Assembly: GCF_013304825.1 (NCBI RefSeq)
Contig: NZ_JAAWUO010000010.1
Span: 80,936 to 144,935, forward strand
Source of the DNA: Blautia schinkii
GTDB lineage: Bacteria > Bacillota > Clostridia > Lachnospirales > Lachnospiraceae
Length of the DNA stretch: 64,000 nt
Reading direction: 5' to 3'
Shown: positions 19,166 through 28,521 of the stretch, one piece after another
Layout: each line of letters begins with the position of its first letter
Position numbering within the stretch: position 1 is the first letter of the stretch
Position numbers and translations under genes: made by a program
Notes under the pieces: generated by a model
The model's input: only the letters and a program-made list of their open reading frames with translations
The model's database searches: none
Told to the model about the DNA's origin: nothing

Positions 19166-20452
19166 TTAGATGTCTTTGTAATAAGATGGTGAAATTACGT
19201 CATATTCACGACAGGAGCAGCCATTTTCATAGCTGTCGCAGCAGTCACAGTTGGAACAGTACATGTGTGCATCATTAATATAAAACAGGCCGCCGTACTG
19301 CATGGATGTACGCTGATTCTTGGATTTTTTCTTGCTGTTATCGTAGTAGGCTCCATTTGGGATCATCATATTTTCCGGGGAAAATCTGCTGAAATCAAAG
19401 AAGTGTGATTCTGTTCCGTGATGAGGTACCTTGATGCACCAGTAATGCTCGTGGAGAGGGATCTTTCCATCGTAATCTTCCACGATCATCTTCATATACT
19501 GTGGCTGCACATCTCCGGTAAACAGAAGGTTCAGTTCGCTGTCACTTGTGTTCTGGAATGCAAGGCTGATTTTGTGGCGGAACTGGCGTAAAAGATGACC
19601 CTGTTTTTCTGCACATTCCAGAAGTGTCTGAAATTCCGGTGTGACCTGAAGTTCGCGGAATTTCTTTTCTAATTTCTCTGGTCTTAAACGGCGCTGGGTT
19701 TCTTTCTGTGAATTCTCAATATCTTCCTGCTCAGCTGATTTAACTGCTGATTTTACTCCTGTTCCTGCTGTGCTTGCAGTTTCAGCTCCAACTGTTCCAT
19801 TCGCAGCTGCATCTACAGCTTCTTTCTCTGCCCCCAGGTTGTCTGCCCCGTTTTCATCCACAGTCATAGACATAAACAGCTGACGTACTTCCTCTGCGAT
19901 ATTCACAAGCTCAGTCATGGCTTTTTCATTATCTTCGATCAGAGAGTTAAATACATCCTCAGTTTCTCTGTTCACCATTTTCACATCCGGCCAGAGGGCT
20001 GTATATTTCCCTTCAAACTCCGATCCTCTTGACAGAAGATCGATCTTTACTTTTCTGGCGCAAAGTGCTTCTGCCAGGGCCAAAAGACTGACACGTCTTC
20101 CCGGCAGACTGGCTTTTTTCGTGACATCTGCAAGGAGAAGCAGTGTCAGTGTATATTTCATTTCCGGATCAGAAAATACATCCGGGAGATAAATTTTTTC
20201 AAATTCGTAGGCATCTCTCCTGTACCGCATCATATAAAGAAGCCCGGATACGTGATCCGGATGAAAATGTGTGAGAAGGAGATTTTTTTTGCGGATGGTG
20301 GTAAGGTCTGAGATGATCACATCAAAAACTTCCCTTCGCGGTCTTCCCTCGATCTTACTGTTAACTGCACCGAAATCCACAAGCAGGCTGCCTTTTCTGT
20401 CGCGGATGCAGAAACAGTCTCCGAATCCTACATTGTACATTCGTATTCTCAT
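19166..20452 (-). CDS. MBL-fold metallohydrolase with Cys-rich tail
   Basis: 428 residues. The metallo-beta-lactamase zinc motif HFHPDH lies at residues 62-67, and a second ligand region is NLLFTGDVQPQY with KVPHHGTESH downstream, the pattern seen in ComEC/Rec2-type soluble MBL proteins. A low-complexity Ala/Glu/Gly insert (about 190-255) separates the motifs. The last 35 residues are unusual, with CSNCDCC, then CSC, which could bind a metal or an Fe-S cluster. Function unknown; hydrolysis of a phosphodiester is the family expectation. It stands between an XRE regulator and a GNAT gene, each with its own spacing. Confidence 0.8.
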   Translation of the reverse strand: MRIRMYNVGFGDCFCIRDRKGSLLVDFGAVNSKIEGRPRREVFDVIISDLTTIRKKNLLLTHFHPDHVSGLLYMMRYRRDAYEFEKIYLPDVFSDPEMKYTLTLLLLADVTKKASLPGRRVSLLALAEALCARKVKIDLLSRGSEFEGKYTALWPDVKMVNRETEDVFNSLIEDNEKAMTELVNIAEEVRQLFMSMTVDENGADNLGAEKEAVDAAANGTVGAETASTAGTGVKSAVKSAEQEDIENSQKETQRRLRPEKLEKKFRELQVTPEFQTLLECAEKQGHLLRQFRHKISLAFQNTSDSELNLLFTGDVQPQYMKMIVEDYDGKIPLHEHYWCIKVPHHGTESHFFDFSRFSPENMMIPNGAYYDNSKKKSKNQRTSMQYGGLFYINDAHMYCSNCDCCDSYENGCSCREYDVISPSYYKDI

Positions 20453-20529
20453 TTACTTTCCCTCTGGTTTTCTGTTTATCTGCTGCATTCCCGGCAGCAG
20501 TTTTTTCTCTCAGGTTATCTTATTATTTC

Positions 20530-21024
20530 TCAGAACCAGATCTGCATATCGTACCAGGTGGCTCCACCATGGCAGGAATCTGCAACTCCCAGTTTCTTCA
20601 TTCCGTGGCTTTCATAAAACGGGATCATATGCTCCTTGCAGGTAAGGATAAGAGCTTTTTTTCCACGTTCTTTCGCAAGATCCTTGAAGTATTCCACAAG
20701 TTCTCCGGCAATTCCCTGATGACGGTATTCCGGGATCACGTTCAGTCCAAATACAGTCTGGATCTCTCCGTCTTTCTTATGAAGTGTGATGTCGTGATAA
20801 AATTCATCCGGAAGTACCGGTTTATCTGTGGTCCCTCCGTTGATAAATCCTACAATCTTATCATCTTTCACTGCTACCACAAAATTCTCCGGGAATGCTC
20901 CCATACGGTTCACTACATCCTCATGGCTTGCTGCTTCCGCCGGCGGGAAACAGATTGCCTCGATCTCGGCCAGCCTGTCTGCTTCTTCTGGATGCGCCAG
21001 TCTGATCTGTAAATTCTCTGCCAT
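20530..21024 (-). CDS. GNAT-family N-acetyltransferase
   Basis: 164 residues. The acetyl-CoA binding segment is visible as VFGLNVIPEYRHQGIAGELVEYF (core PEYRHQGIAGEL), preceded by VVAVKDDKIVGFING and followed by ALILTCKEHMIPFYESHGM. The layout is close to the arylalkylamine/AANAT-like branch. The substrate is not predictable. ATG 21024 has AGGAGG nearby. It is monocistronic, with its own promoter at 21076-21104. Confidence 0.88.
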   Translation of the reverse strand: MAENLQIRLAHPEEADRLAEIEAICFPPAEAASHEDVVNRMGAFPENFVVAVKDDKIVGFINGGTTDKPVLPDEFYHDITLHKKDGEIQTVFGLNVIPEYRHQGIAGELVEYFKDLAKERGKKALILTCKEHMIPFYESHGMKKLGVADSCHGGATWYDMQIWF

Positions 21025-21075
21025 GTATATTTCCTCCTGAAACTAATACAATCTTTTAAAATCAATATTTCTTTA

Positions 21076-21104
21076 ATTATATCGGCTGAATGAAAATGCG
21101 TCAA
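21076..21104 (-). promoter_or_regulatory. Promoter of the GNAT gene
   Basis: Minus-strand TTGACG (21104-21099), 17-base spacer, TATAAT (21081-21076), about 50 bases before the ATG. Confidence 0.75.
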
Positions 21105-21220
21105 CGTTCAACCTCAGGCTTTTTTTATAATCCAGTTTGTCGTGAACTGTAATATACTGACAATGTTGTCCATCCGAAACCCGGCAGCGAGAGAAGGTGA
21201 GGTAAATAGCCAGATATCGA

Positions 21221-21252
21221 AAAGCCCCCAGTATTCACACTACTGAGGGCTT
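21221..21252. terminator. Terminator after the second ABC importer operon
   Basis: AAGCCCCCAGTA (21222-21233) pairs with TACTGAGGGCTT (21241-21252) with one mismatch; the minus-strand 3' arm ends GGGGGCTTTTCG. It lies about 110 bases after the stop of the last ATPase gene. Confidence 0.75.
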
Positions 21253-21359
21253 CATTCTTTCGTCTTTGCCAGACTTATTCTTTCTTTTGCCTGTTGGCAT
21301 TATAGCATGTGCTTTGAGGCAGAGCAATATACTTCTCACTGAAAATTAATTTCAACGTC

Positions 21360-22118
21360 TCACAACACCGACTCGATCAGCCTCTCCGTATACTCCGTCT
21401 TCGGCCTCTCAATGATTTCCTCCGGTGTTCCTTCTTCCTCTACATGTCCGTCGTGCATCACGATCACCCGGTCGCAGAACATCTGAACAAGAGCCAGGTC
21501 GTGGCAGATAAAAATAAACGCCAGATTCTTTTCTTTTTTCAGCTTTATGAGAAGCTCCATAATCTGTTTCTGTACAGTCACATCAAGAGCACTGGTGGCT
21601 TCATCACAGATCAGAATTTTCGGCTCCACAGCCAGGGCTCTTGCAATGGCTGCTCTCTGACATTCTCCACCACTGACCTGATGAGGATACCGGTCTGCAT
21701 AATCTGCACTCAGTCCATATTTAATAAGAAGATTTTCCACATGTTTCCTAGTTTCTTTCTTATTTATCCCCATATTCCGGAGACTTTCCCCTATTCCATC
21801 CCCAAGTGTACATCTTGGATCAAAGGATTCTCCCGGAGTCTGGAATACCATCTGAATTTCTCTGTACGTTTCCCGCAGTTCTTTTCCCTTTACCTGTGTA
21901 ATATTTTTTCCCAGAAGAAAAATCTCTCCACCGGTCAGTTCCGTCAGATGAGTGATCATCTTTGCAACCGTACTTTTTCCTGATCCGGACTCACCTACGA
22001 TTCCAAGACATTCTCCCTGTTTCAGAAAAAAGCTCACATCTTCCACAGCTGTAAAGGATTTTTTCCCTGATATAAAATTCTTTTTTAAATGACGTACTTC
22101 CAGTATATATTCTGCCAC
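21360..22118 (-). CDS. Dipeptide/nickel-type ABC importer ATPase (DppF-like), importer 2
   Basis: 252 residues. Walker A GESGSGKST near residue 41, signature VSGGECQRAAIARAL, Walker B ILICDEATSALDVT and the switch His in IFICHDLALVQ. The order of motifs and the short C-terminus fit the OppF/DppF half of a peptide-type importer. It is the last gene of importer 2 (B-C-SBP-D-F), 21 bases after its partner ATPase. The terminator follows. Confidence 0.92.
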   Translation of the reverse strand: MAEYILEVRHLKKNFISGKKSFTAVEDVSFFLKQGECLGIVGESGSGKSTVAKMITHLTELTGGEIFLLGKNITQVKGKELRETYREIQMVFQTPGESFDPRCTLGDGIGESLRNMGINKKETRKHVENLLIKYGLSADYADRYPHQVSGGECQRAAIARALAVEPKILICDEATSALDVTVQKQIMELLIKLKKEKNLAFIFICHDLALVQMFCDRVIVMHDGHVEEEGTPEEIIERPKTEYTERLIESVL

Positions 22119-22139
22119 TTCTTCTCTCCATTCCTTGTT

Positions 22140-22946
22140 TCAGCCTGTACAAATGCTCTCCAGCTTGCCTCTGTTCAGACGCGGCACAGAATTCATAAGC
22201 TCTTTTGTATAAGGATCCTGCGGATCGTCCAGTATCTGCCTGGTATCTCCGTATTCCATCACTTTGCCGTTCTTCAGCACCAGAACCTTATCTGCCATTT
22301 TTCCAACTACTCCGATGTTATGCGTGACAACAATCATGGCTGTATGATATTCCCGACGCAGAAGCAGCATTTCCTCAACAACCTGTTTCTGCACGATCAC
22401 ATCAAGGGCACTGGTCGGCTCATCTGCAAGCAGGAGAGATGGATGCTGCAGCATGGAAATACAGATTCCCACACGCTGGTTCATACCACCGGACAGTTCA
22501 AAAGGATAACTCTTCAGGACACGCCTGCCATCCTTCAGCCCGATCTTTTCCATCATTTCTATTGTACGTTCTTCACATTCCCTGCGGCTGATCTTTTCAT
22601 GTTCCCGCATACTTTCGTAAATCTGATCACCAACTGTACGGATCGGGCAAAGCGCAGCACCGGAATCCTGAAAAACCATGGCAATCTCCGGTCCCAGGAG
22701 TGTTCGGAGTTCTTTTTCCGGCATATCCACTACATTCCTTCCCATGTACCAGATATCACCTTCCGTAACCATGCCTTCATTTCCCAGAAGTCCCATAACA
22801 GCCTTAATAATAGTACTTTTTCCACTTCCGGATTCACCTACCACCCCAAGGATCTCTCCTTTATTCAGTTCCAGATTTATATCCTGAACAACAGTTTCTC
22901 CATTATAACAGATCGTCACATGATCAAGTTTCAGCAATGCTTCCAT
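22140..22946 (-). CDS. Dipeptide/nickel-type ABC importer ATPase (DppD-like), importer 2
   Basis: 268 residues. Walker A GESGSGKSTI, the Q-loop VFQDSGAALCPIRTVGDQ, signature LSGGMNQRVGICISML, Walker B LLADEPTSALDV and switch VVTHNIGV. The C-terminal segment with DPQDPYTKELMNSVPRL is typical of OppD/DppD; the Cys motif often seen for Fe-S or dimer contacts in that family is not clear, although a single Cys is near the end (ESICTG). It pairs with 21360-22118 in one importer. Confidence 0.92.
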   Translation of the reverse strand: MEALLKLDHVTICYNGETVVQDINLELNKGEILGVVGESGSGKSTIIKAVMGLLGNEGMVTEGDIWYMGRNVVDMPEKELRTLLGPEIAMVFQDSGAALCPIRTVGDQIYESMREHEKISRRECEERTIEMMEKIGLKDGRRVLKSYPFELSGGMNQRVGICISMLQHPSLLLADEPTSALDVIVQKQVVEEMLLLRREYHTAMIVVTHNIGVVGKMADKVLVLKNGKVMEYGDTRQILDDPQDPYTKELMNSVPRLNRGKLESICTG

Positions 22947-22963
22947 TTAAAATCTCCCAGCTG

Positions 22964-24526
22964 TTATTTCACTTCCAGATCTGCCGTGATCTCATAATAA
23001 TCACATGGATGTGCAGTCAGCCCTGACACATTTGCTTTTGATACCAGTCCCATATTCAGATGAGAAACAAAGAAATACGCATCATCATCAAGAATCGTCT
23101 GCTGTGCTTCGATGGCAAGCTTTGCTCTCTCATCTGTGTCAAAGGTCTCATGCATTTTTGCTATGATATCATCCAGACTTGAGTTACTGTATTTGCCATA
23201 ATTTTTTGCTGCCCCGGATACAACTGTGCTTGTGAAAAAGTACTCCGGATCACCGGTCGGTGCAGTTGTAAGAGAACTTACATATACGTCAAAATCTCCA
23301 TTCTTCGCATAGGTTGCATGATCTGCCGTATTATTTACATTAACCTCAATTCCAATATCCTTTAAAGTAGACTGTGCATATTCAGCAAGCTTCGGCTGTT
23401 CCAGACGTGTCGGATAAGTCAGCCATGTAACAGAGAGTTTTTTTCCATCCTTATCTGCATATCCATCACCATCTGTATCCTTCCATCCGGATTCCTCAAG
23501 AAGTTTTTTTGCCTCTTCCGGATCATAGGACGGTGCTTTCACTGCATCATTTCCATAAGAAAAGCTGCTCGGAAAAGCTCCCACTGCCGGAACGCCGCGA
23601 TTCTCCATGATCACGTTACAGAAGCCGTCTTTATCGATTCCCATCTCTATGGCTTCCCTTACATTCTTATCCTGCATCAGTTCAGATTCCATATTAAACT
23701 GACCGAAAAAGCAGCGGCTTGTTGCAACAGAACTGATCTGATAATCAGGATTTCCGTCAAATAAGGCATAATTGTCATACTGAAGTCCGTAAGTTCCCTG
23801 GATATCTCCTGTCTGCAGAGCTGCTGTCAGTGCACTTCCGTCAGAAAAAGATTTCACGATCACATTATCAGTCTTTACCTCTCCGCCCCAGTAGTTTTCA
23901 TTCTTCACCAGCTTAATTTCTGTAGGGGAAACCTCTGTTGCAATAAAAGGTCCTGTACCTGCAACATTGGCGGAACCGCCTTCTCCCTGCACACCATAAT
24001 CCATATCTATGATAGCCCCATATGGATCTCCAAGATAATTGATGATCGCAGGACATGCTTCTGTTGTATGGATCGTCACCGTCATTCCGTCTGCCTCGAT
24101 CTTGTCAATCTTCATATCTGACGGTGCCCGGTCGTGATTCGCGATCAGATCATCCAGACATTCTTTAACTGCTTCTCCGTCCATATCTCTGCCACTGGAA
24201 AATTTCACGCCATCACGAAGCGTAATTTTCACAGTATTATCATCTGTAAATTCATAATCTGTAGCAAGCCACGGCTCGATCTCCATGTTGTCATTATATT
24301 TAAACAAGGTCTCACCTACACCATAACGCAGGCAGCTCCAGCCGGAATAATTATCATGTGGGTTCAAACCTGCATCTCCCATCTCCTCACTGTATCCGGT
24401 TGTTCCGTAAACAAAAGTTGTCCCTTCTGTTTTATCCTTATTTTCACTTTTCGCATTTACAGACACTCCTGTCATGCCCATAACCAGCATTGCCGCAAGT
24501 GTCGCTGCCATTATTTTTTTCTTCAT
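22964..24526 (-). CDS. Peptide/nickel-family substrate-binding protein, importer 2
   Basis: 520 residues, SBP_bac_5 family. The N-terminus MKKKIMAATLAAMLVMGMTG has a Sec-type signal cleaved near VNA-KS, but I see no lipobox Cys, which is unusual for a Gram-positive importer component. Family stretches include TIHTTEACPAIINYLGDP, GTGPFIATEVSPTEIKLVKN (core GTGPFIATE) and YDPEEAKKLLEESGWKDTDGDGY (core EEAKKLLEESGW). It lies between permease C and ATPase D, matching the order of importer 1. The ligand is unknown. Confidence 0.92.
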   Translation of the reverse strand: MKKKIMAATLAAMLVMGMTGVSVNAKSENKDKTEGTTFVYGTTGYSEEMGDAGLNPHDNYSGWSCLRYGVGETLFKYNDNMEIEPWLATDYEFTDDNTVKITLRDGVKFSSGRDMDGEAVKECLDDLIANHDRAPSDMKIDKIEADGMTVTIHTTEACPAIINYLGDPYGAIIDMDYGVQGEGGSANVAGTGPFIATEVSPTEIKLVKNENYWGGEVKTDNVIVKSFSDGSALTAALQTGDIQGTYGLQYDNYALFDGNPDYQISSVATSRCFFGQFNMESELMQDKNVREAIEMGIDKDGFCNVIMENRGVPAVGAFPSSFSYGNDAVKAPSYDPEEAKKLLEESGWKDTDGDGYADKDGKKLSVTWLTYPTRLEQPKLAEYAQSTLKDIGIEVNVNNTADHATYAKNGDFDVYVSSLTTAPTGDPEYFFTSTVVSGAAKNYGKYSNSSLDDIIAKMHETFDTDERAKLAIEAQQTILDDDAYFFVSHLNMGLVSKANVSGLTAHPCDYYEITADLEVK

Positions 24527-24559
24527 ATTTTTTCTCTCTCGCTTTCTTTTACTCTGATG

Positions 24560-25426
24560 TCATTTTCCTCTGTTCCGTTCTCTTGGATCCATATAATCCC
24601 GGACTGTATCGCCCAGCAGATTAAATATCATAACTGTAATAAAAATCGCGGCTCCCGGAGCCAGCACCATCCACGGTGCGATCTGCAGCATACTTCTTCC
24701 GTCATTGATCATACTTCCCCACTCAGCCATTGGCGGCTTCACTCCAAGTCCCAGGAAGGAAAGTCCTGCAAGCTCCATCATCATGGTTCCGATATCAAGA
24801 ACTGCTGTCACAAGAATCGGTCCTGCAATATTGGGTAAAATATGTTTTATCAGAAGTTTTCCTGTACTGCTGCCGGAAAGCTTCGCTGCCATCAGATACG
24901 GAGAAGCTTTCTGTGTCAGGGTAAGTCCTCTGGCAAGCCTTGCAAATTTCGGCCAGCTGATCACAGCCAGGGCGATGATCGCATTCTGGATTCCTCCTCC
25001 CAGCACAGCAGCTACTGCCAGTGCAAAAACAAGTCCCGGGAATGCAAGAAAAAGATCTGAAATACGCATAAGGACTGCCTCTGTTTTTCCGCCTCTCCAG
25101 CCACATAAAATTCCGATCACAGTTCCCACAACCGTGATCACAGCTACCAGGATCAGTGTTCCGTAAATACTCACAGTACTTCCTGTAATCACTCTTGACA
25201 GCATATCTCTGCCATAACGGTCTGTTCCCAGAAGATGCTCCGGGCATGGTGCCTTCTGTGCCAGTGTCAGATCCTGCGCATAAGGATCATAAGGGCAAAG
25301 ATATTTTGCAAACGCTGCGATCAGCAAAAGTACTGCAGTCAGTATCAGAAAAAATATCAGTTTGGCCCTGGTATGATTTTTCCTGATCTTCTGTTTCCGG
25401 ACAGTTATCTTTTTTTCTCCACTCAT
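24560..25426 (-). CDS. Dipeptide-type ABC permease (DppC-like), importer 2
   Basis: 288 residues. The N-terminal OppC_N region (first membrane helix about 20-40) is followed by HLLGTDRYGRDMLSRVITG (core LGTDRYGRDMLSR), the family signature, then a BPD_transp_1 domain with five helices and the EAA-like loop LARGLTLTQKASPYLMAAKLSG (core ASPYLMAAKLSG). Its start overlaps the end of the DppB-like gene by four bases, so the two are coupled. Confidence 0.93.
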   Translation of the reverse strand: MSGEKKITVRKQKIRKNHTRAKLIFFLILTAVLLLIAAFAKYLCPYDPYAQDLTLAQKAPCPEHLLGTDRYGRDMLSRVITGSTVSIYGTLILVAVITVVGTVIGILCGWRGGKTEAVLMRISDLFLAFPGLVFALAVAAVLGGGIQNAIIALAVISWPKFARLARGLTLTQKASPYLMAAKLSGSSTGKLLIKHILPNIAGPILVTAVLDIGTMMMELAGLSFLGLGVKPPMAEWGSMINDGRSMLQIAPWMVLAPGAAIFITVMIFNLLGDTVRDYMDPRERNRGK

Positions 25427-26367
25427 GCTCTGTCACCTCCAAGCCTTACTCTCGGATCAAGATAGTGGTAAACGATATCTGTCACAAGATTTACCAGTAC
25501 ATAGATAACCGCCATCCATGCCACATAAGCCTGTATAATGGGATAATCTCGCATATTGATGGCATCTACAGCCAGCTTTCCAACTCCGTCCCACATAAAA
25601 ATATTCTCTACAATGGCTGTTCCTCCCAGAAGATTTCCGATGGATAAGGCCAGAAGAGTGATGATCGTCAGCATTGATGCTTTCATAACACTTTTCCATA
25701 TGATCACGCTTCCTCTGATTCCCCGAGCCTTCGCCCCCATCACATACGGCTTGTTCAGCTCTTCCAAAACCGTGGCACGTACCTGCCTTGTATACTTGGC
25801 AGCCATAGAAACAGCCAGCGTCAGTGTAGGAAGAATGATGCTCTGCCCAAGATCAGAATTCGTTACTACCGGTAAAATTCCCAGTTTAACAGATAAAAAA
25901 TACATCAGAACCATTGCCGCAAAAAAATTCGGCATGGAATTTCCCACAAAGCTTAAGAACCGGATCACATAATCGATCCATTTATTATGTTTCACCGCAG
26001 ATAAAATTCCAAGGGGAACCGCAAGAAGAACAGTTAGAATGATAGATGACAATGTCAGCATGATCGTTGCAGGAAGCTTTGAAGTGAAAGTTTCGTAAAC
26101 ATCTCTGTGGGAAACATAACTCTCTCCCATATCACCTGTGACCATCCCTGCAAACCAGTTTGCATATTGAACAGGAAACGGCTTATCAAGACCATATTCC
26201 GCCTTTGTCTTATCAATAATTTCCTGCGATACTGAAGAGCCTGCATTTTCATACATATACGTCACTGCATCTCCACCGGCCAGCCTCATCATGGCAAATG
26301 ACAGAAATGTGATCCCGATCAGGACCGGGATCAACTGCAGAAGTCTTTTAAAAATATATCTTCTCAT
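25423..26367 (-). CDS. Dipeptide-type ABC permease (DppB-like), importer 2
   Basis: 314 residues with six membrane helices. The N-terminus YIFKRLLQLIPVLIGITFLSF is typical of DppB/OppB (core KRLLQLIPVLIGITF). The EAA loop reads ATVLEELNKPYVMGAKARGI and the C-terminus ends YHYLDPRVRLGG. It is the first gene of importer 2. Its promoter upstream carries the CCCC-N5-GGGG element at 26435-26447. Confidence 0.94.
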   Translation of the reverse strand: MRRYIFKRLLQLIPVLIGITFLSFAMMRLAGGDAVTYMYENAGSSVSQEIIDKTKAEYGLDKPFPVQYANWFAGMVTGDMGESYVSHRDVYETFTSKLPATIMLTLSSIILTVLLAVPLGILSAVKHNKWIDYVIRFLSFVGNSMPNFFAAMVLMYFLSVKLGILPVVTNSDLGQSIILPTLTLAVSMAAKYTRQVRATVLEELNKPYVMGAKARGIRGSVIIWKSVMKASMLTIITLLALSIGNLLGGTAIVENIFMWDGVGKLAVDAINMRDYPIIQAYVAWMAVIYVLVNLVTDIVYHYLDPRVRLGGDRA

Positions 26368-26406
26368 TTTCTTCCTTTCCGCATTTTAAATGTTCAGATA
26401 ATAAAA

Positions 26407-26450
26407 GTTTAACAAACCTCCTGCTCTGTCACAACCCCCGTGGGGGGATT
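26407..26450 (-). promoter_or_regulatory. Promoter of importer 2 with shared CCCC-N5-GGGG operator
   Basis: The plus strand reads ACAA (26431-26434), a 13-base palindrome CCCCCGTGGGGGG (26435-26447), then ATT. On the minus strand the TTGT begins a -35 box TTGTGA (26434-26429). A -10-like TTAAAC (26412-26407) follows after 16 bases. The same arrangement occurs at 32376-32420 and 36009-36053. Confidence 0.7.
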
Positions 26451-26486
26451 CCGCATATTCCATTCTGTCATGTATATGTATTCCTT

Positions 26487-28511
26487 TTATGAATAACATT
26501 CTGCTCCATTGTATACTTCACCTCGTACTCTGTGTCCCGGTGATATTTCCAGCCAGTTTTCTTCCTGACTCTGTATCTCATTGTATTCGATCAGTGCATG
26601 TCCACGCTCTGACACCGGATCCGGAACATGTATTGCCGAAAGCAAAGATCTTGTATATGGATGACACGGATTTCCAAAAAGCTCCTCCGTTGGTGCCATC
26701 TCAACCAATTTCCCGTTTTTCATTACACCAACTGTATCACTCAAAAACCGCACCATCGACAGATCATGGGCGATAAACAGAAATGAAAACTTCTTTTCTT
26801 TCTGAAGCTTTTTAAACAGCATAACGATCTGCGCCTGAATGGAAATATCCAGAGAGGCAATTGGTTCGTCTGCAATAATAAGGCGTGGCTCCATAAGAAG
26901 GCTTCTTCCGATCGCCACTCTCTGTCTCTGGCCTCCGGAAAGCTCTCCGGGTCTTTTGGAAAGGATGCTTTCATCCAGTCCGGTTTCTTTCAGAATTTCC
27001 TGAAGCTTATTTTCCAGAAGCTCCCGATCCCTGATCCTTCGGCTGATCTTTATCGGTTCCAGCATGATCTGCCGGATGTTCATTCTTGGATTTAAAGCCG
27101 CACCAGAATCCTGAAAAATCATCTGGATTTCTCCCTGCATCCGTTTTCTGATATCGTTGTCACCTGTTCGCCTCAGTCCGAAAGGACTTTTTTTATCCGA
27201 AAGCTTCTCTCCCCTGTAAAAGAGTTCTCCACCTGTGGGGTGATAAATTCCAGCCAGGGTTCTGGCTGTTGTGGATTTTCCGCATCCGGTCTCGCCAACC
27301 AGTGCCATGATCTCGCCTTCCCGGATTTCAAAAGAAACATCATCTACTGCCCGTATAGTATAATCTGAACGAACCCGGAAGTATTGTTTCAGATTTTTAG
27401 CTTCTATCAGTATTTCCTTCTGCGCATAATCTTTTCTTTTTAAATCAGGCGTTGCTTTTTCCCATGTCCGGTTATCCTGACTACAGGCGCAAGGCTCCTG
27501 CTGCCTTTTTTTCAGAAATGAAGGTTTTTCTACTTTCGGAGCTCTTTCATCCAACAGCCATGTCGCAGCATAATGAGTTTCACTGACCTTAAACATCGGC
27601 GGCTCTTTTTCATAATCAATGGCAAGTGCCTGAGAATTCCGGACAGCAAAAGCATCCCCCTGTGGGGGATTCAGAAGTGATGGCGGCATTCCCGGAATAG
27701 GATTCAACACACCTTTTTCATTTGTAAAAAATGGAAGGGAAGAAAGAAGTCCCCATGTATACGGATGTCTTGGATCATAATAAACTTCTTCTGCTGTTCC
27801 GATCTCAACGATCTTTCCTGCATACATTACGGCAACCCTGTCTGCGATCCTTGCAACAGCTCCCAGATCATGTGATACAAATACGATGCTGACTCCTGTT
27901 TTTTCCCGAATTTCCAGAAGCAGATCCAGGATTTTGGCTTCCACAGTTACATCCAGAGCTGTGGTAGCTTCATCCGCAAACAAAATCTGTGGATTACATG
28001 CCAGCGCAATAGCAAGAACACATCTCTGTCTCATTCCGCCTGAAAAAAAATGAGGTTGAAGTCCGTATCGCTGCTCTGCATCTGAAATGCCTACCAGCTT
28101 CAGCATTTCTATCGCTTTCTTTTCAGCATCACCTCTGGATACCTTCTGATTTTTGATGATCGCTTCTGTGATCTGTTTTCCGACAGGGATCGTAGGATTC
28201 AGAGTCAGCATAGGATCCTGAAACACCATACTTACCTTGCTTCCGCACAGCTTCTCCATCTTTTTTCTTTTATAATCTGTAATGTTTTCTCCGCACAGCC
28301 GGATTTCTCCATTTTTCACCCTGGCATTTGGCGGCAGCAGTTTCATCACACTGCGGCACATCACTGTTTTTCCGCATCCGGATTCACCTACGATACAAAG
28401 AATCTCTCCTTTTTTCACAGAAAGATCCACATTCTGGACGGCCTGTACCTCGCCGTCCGGTGTGTCAAAGCTTACCGAATAGTTTTTTAATTCCAAAACG
28501 GTTTCCTGCAT
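26487..28511 (-). CDS. Fused two-domain ABC ATPase (DppD-DppF), importer 1
   Basis: About 674 residues from ATG 28511 (MQETVLELKN), with AAGGG about 8 bases upstream. Two full ATPase modules lie in one chain. Module 1 has GESGCGKTVM, FSGGMRQRCVLAIAL and LFADEATTALDV. Module 2, after a roughly 70-residue linker with CACSQDN, has GETGCGKSTT, LSGGQRQRVAIGRSL and LIIADEPIASLDIS. Each module ends with the OppD/F-type PRHPYTWGLL or PCHPYTRSLL segment. It is the last gene of importer 1. The coding sequence contains a fourth CCCC-N5-GGGG match (27656-27668). Confidence 0.93.
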   Translation of the reverse strand: MQETVLELKNYSVSFDTPDGEVQAVQNVDLSVKKGEILCIVGESGCGKTVMCRSVMKLLPPNARVKNGEIRLCGENITDYKRKKMEKLCGSKVSMVFQDPMLTLNPTIPVGKQITEAIIKNQKVSRGDAEKKAIEMLKLVGISDAEQRYGLQPHFFSGGMRQRCVLAIALACNPQILFADEATTALDVTVEAKILDLLLEIREKTGVSIVFVSHDLGAVARIADRVAVMYAGKIVEIGTAEEVYYDPRHPYTWGLLSSLPFFTNEKGVLNPIPGMPPSLLNPPQGDAFAVRNSQALAIDYEKEPPMFKVSETHYAATWLLDERAPKVEKPSFLKKRQQEPCACSQDNRTWEKATPDLKRKDYAQKEILIEAKNLKQYFRVRSDYTIRAVDDVSFEIREGEIMALVGETGCGKSTTARTLAGIYHPTGGELFYRGEKLSDKKSPFGLRRTGDNDIRKRMQGEIQMIFQDSGAALNPRMNIRQIMLEPIKISRRIRDRELLENKLQEILKETGLDESILSKRPGELSGGQRQRVAIGRSLLMEPRLIIADEPIASLDISIQAQIVMLFKKLQKEKKFSFLFIAHDLSMVRFLSDTVGVMKNGKLVEMAPTEELFGNPCHPYTRSLLSAIHVPDPVSERGHALIEYNEIQSQEENWLEISPGHRVRGEVYNGAECYS
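27656..27668. promoter_or_regulatory. Fourth CCCC-N5-GGGG match, inside the fused ATPase gene
   Basis: CCCCCTGTGGGGG followed by ATT, as in the promoter sites, but flanked by GCAT instead of ACAA and lying in coding sequence. It may be a decoy or roadblock site, or chance. Confidence 0.3.
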
Positions 28512-28521
28512 ATTTTTTCCC

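Larger units (their letters stand above)
21025..21359. other. Intergenic region with GNAT promoter and ABC-operon terminator
   Basis: 335 bases without a gene. It holds the GNAT promoter (21076-21104) and the terminator at 21221-21252. Between them I see only non-coding sequence. Confidence 0.7.
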
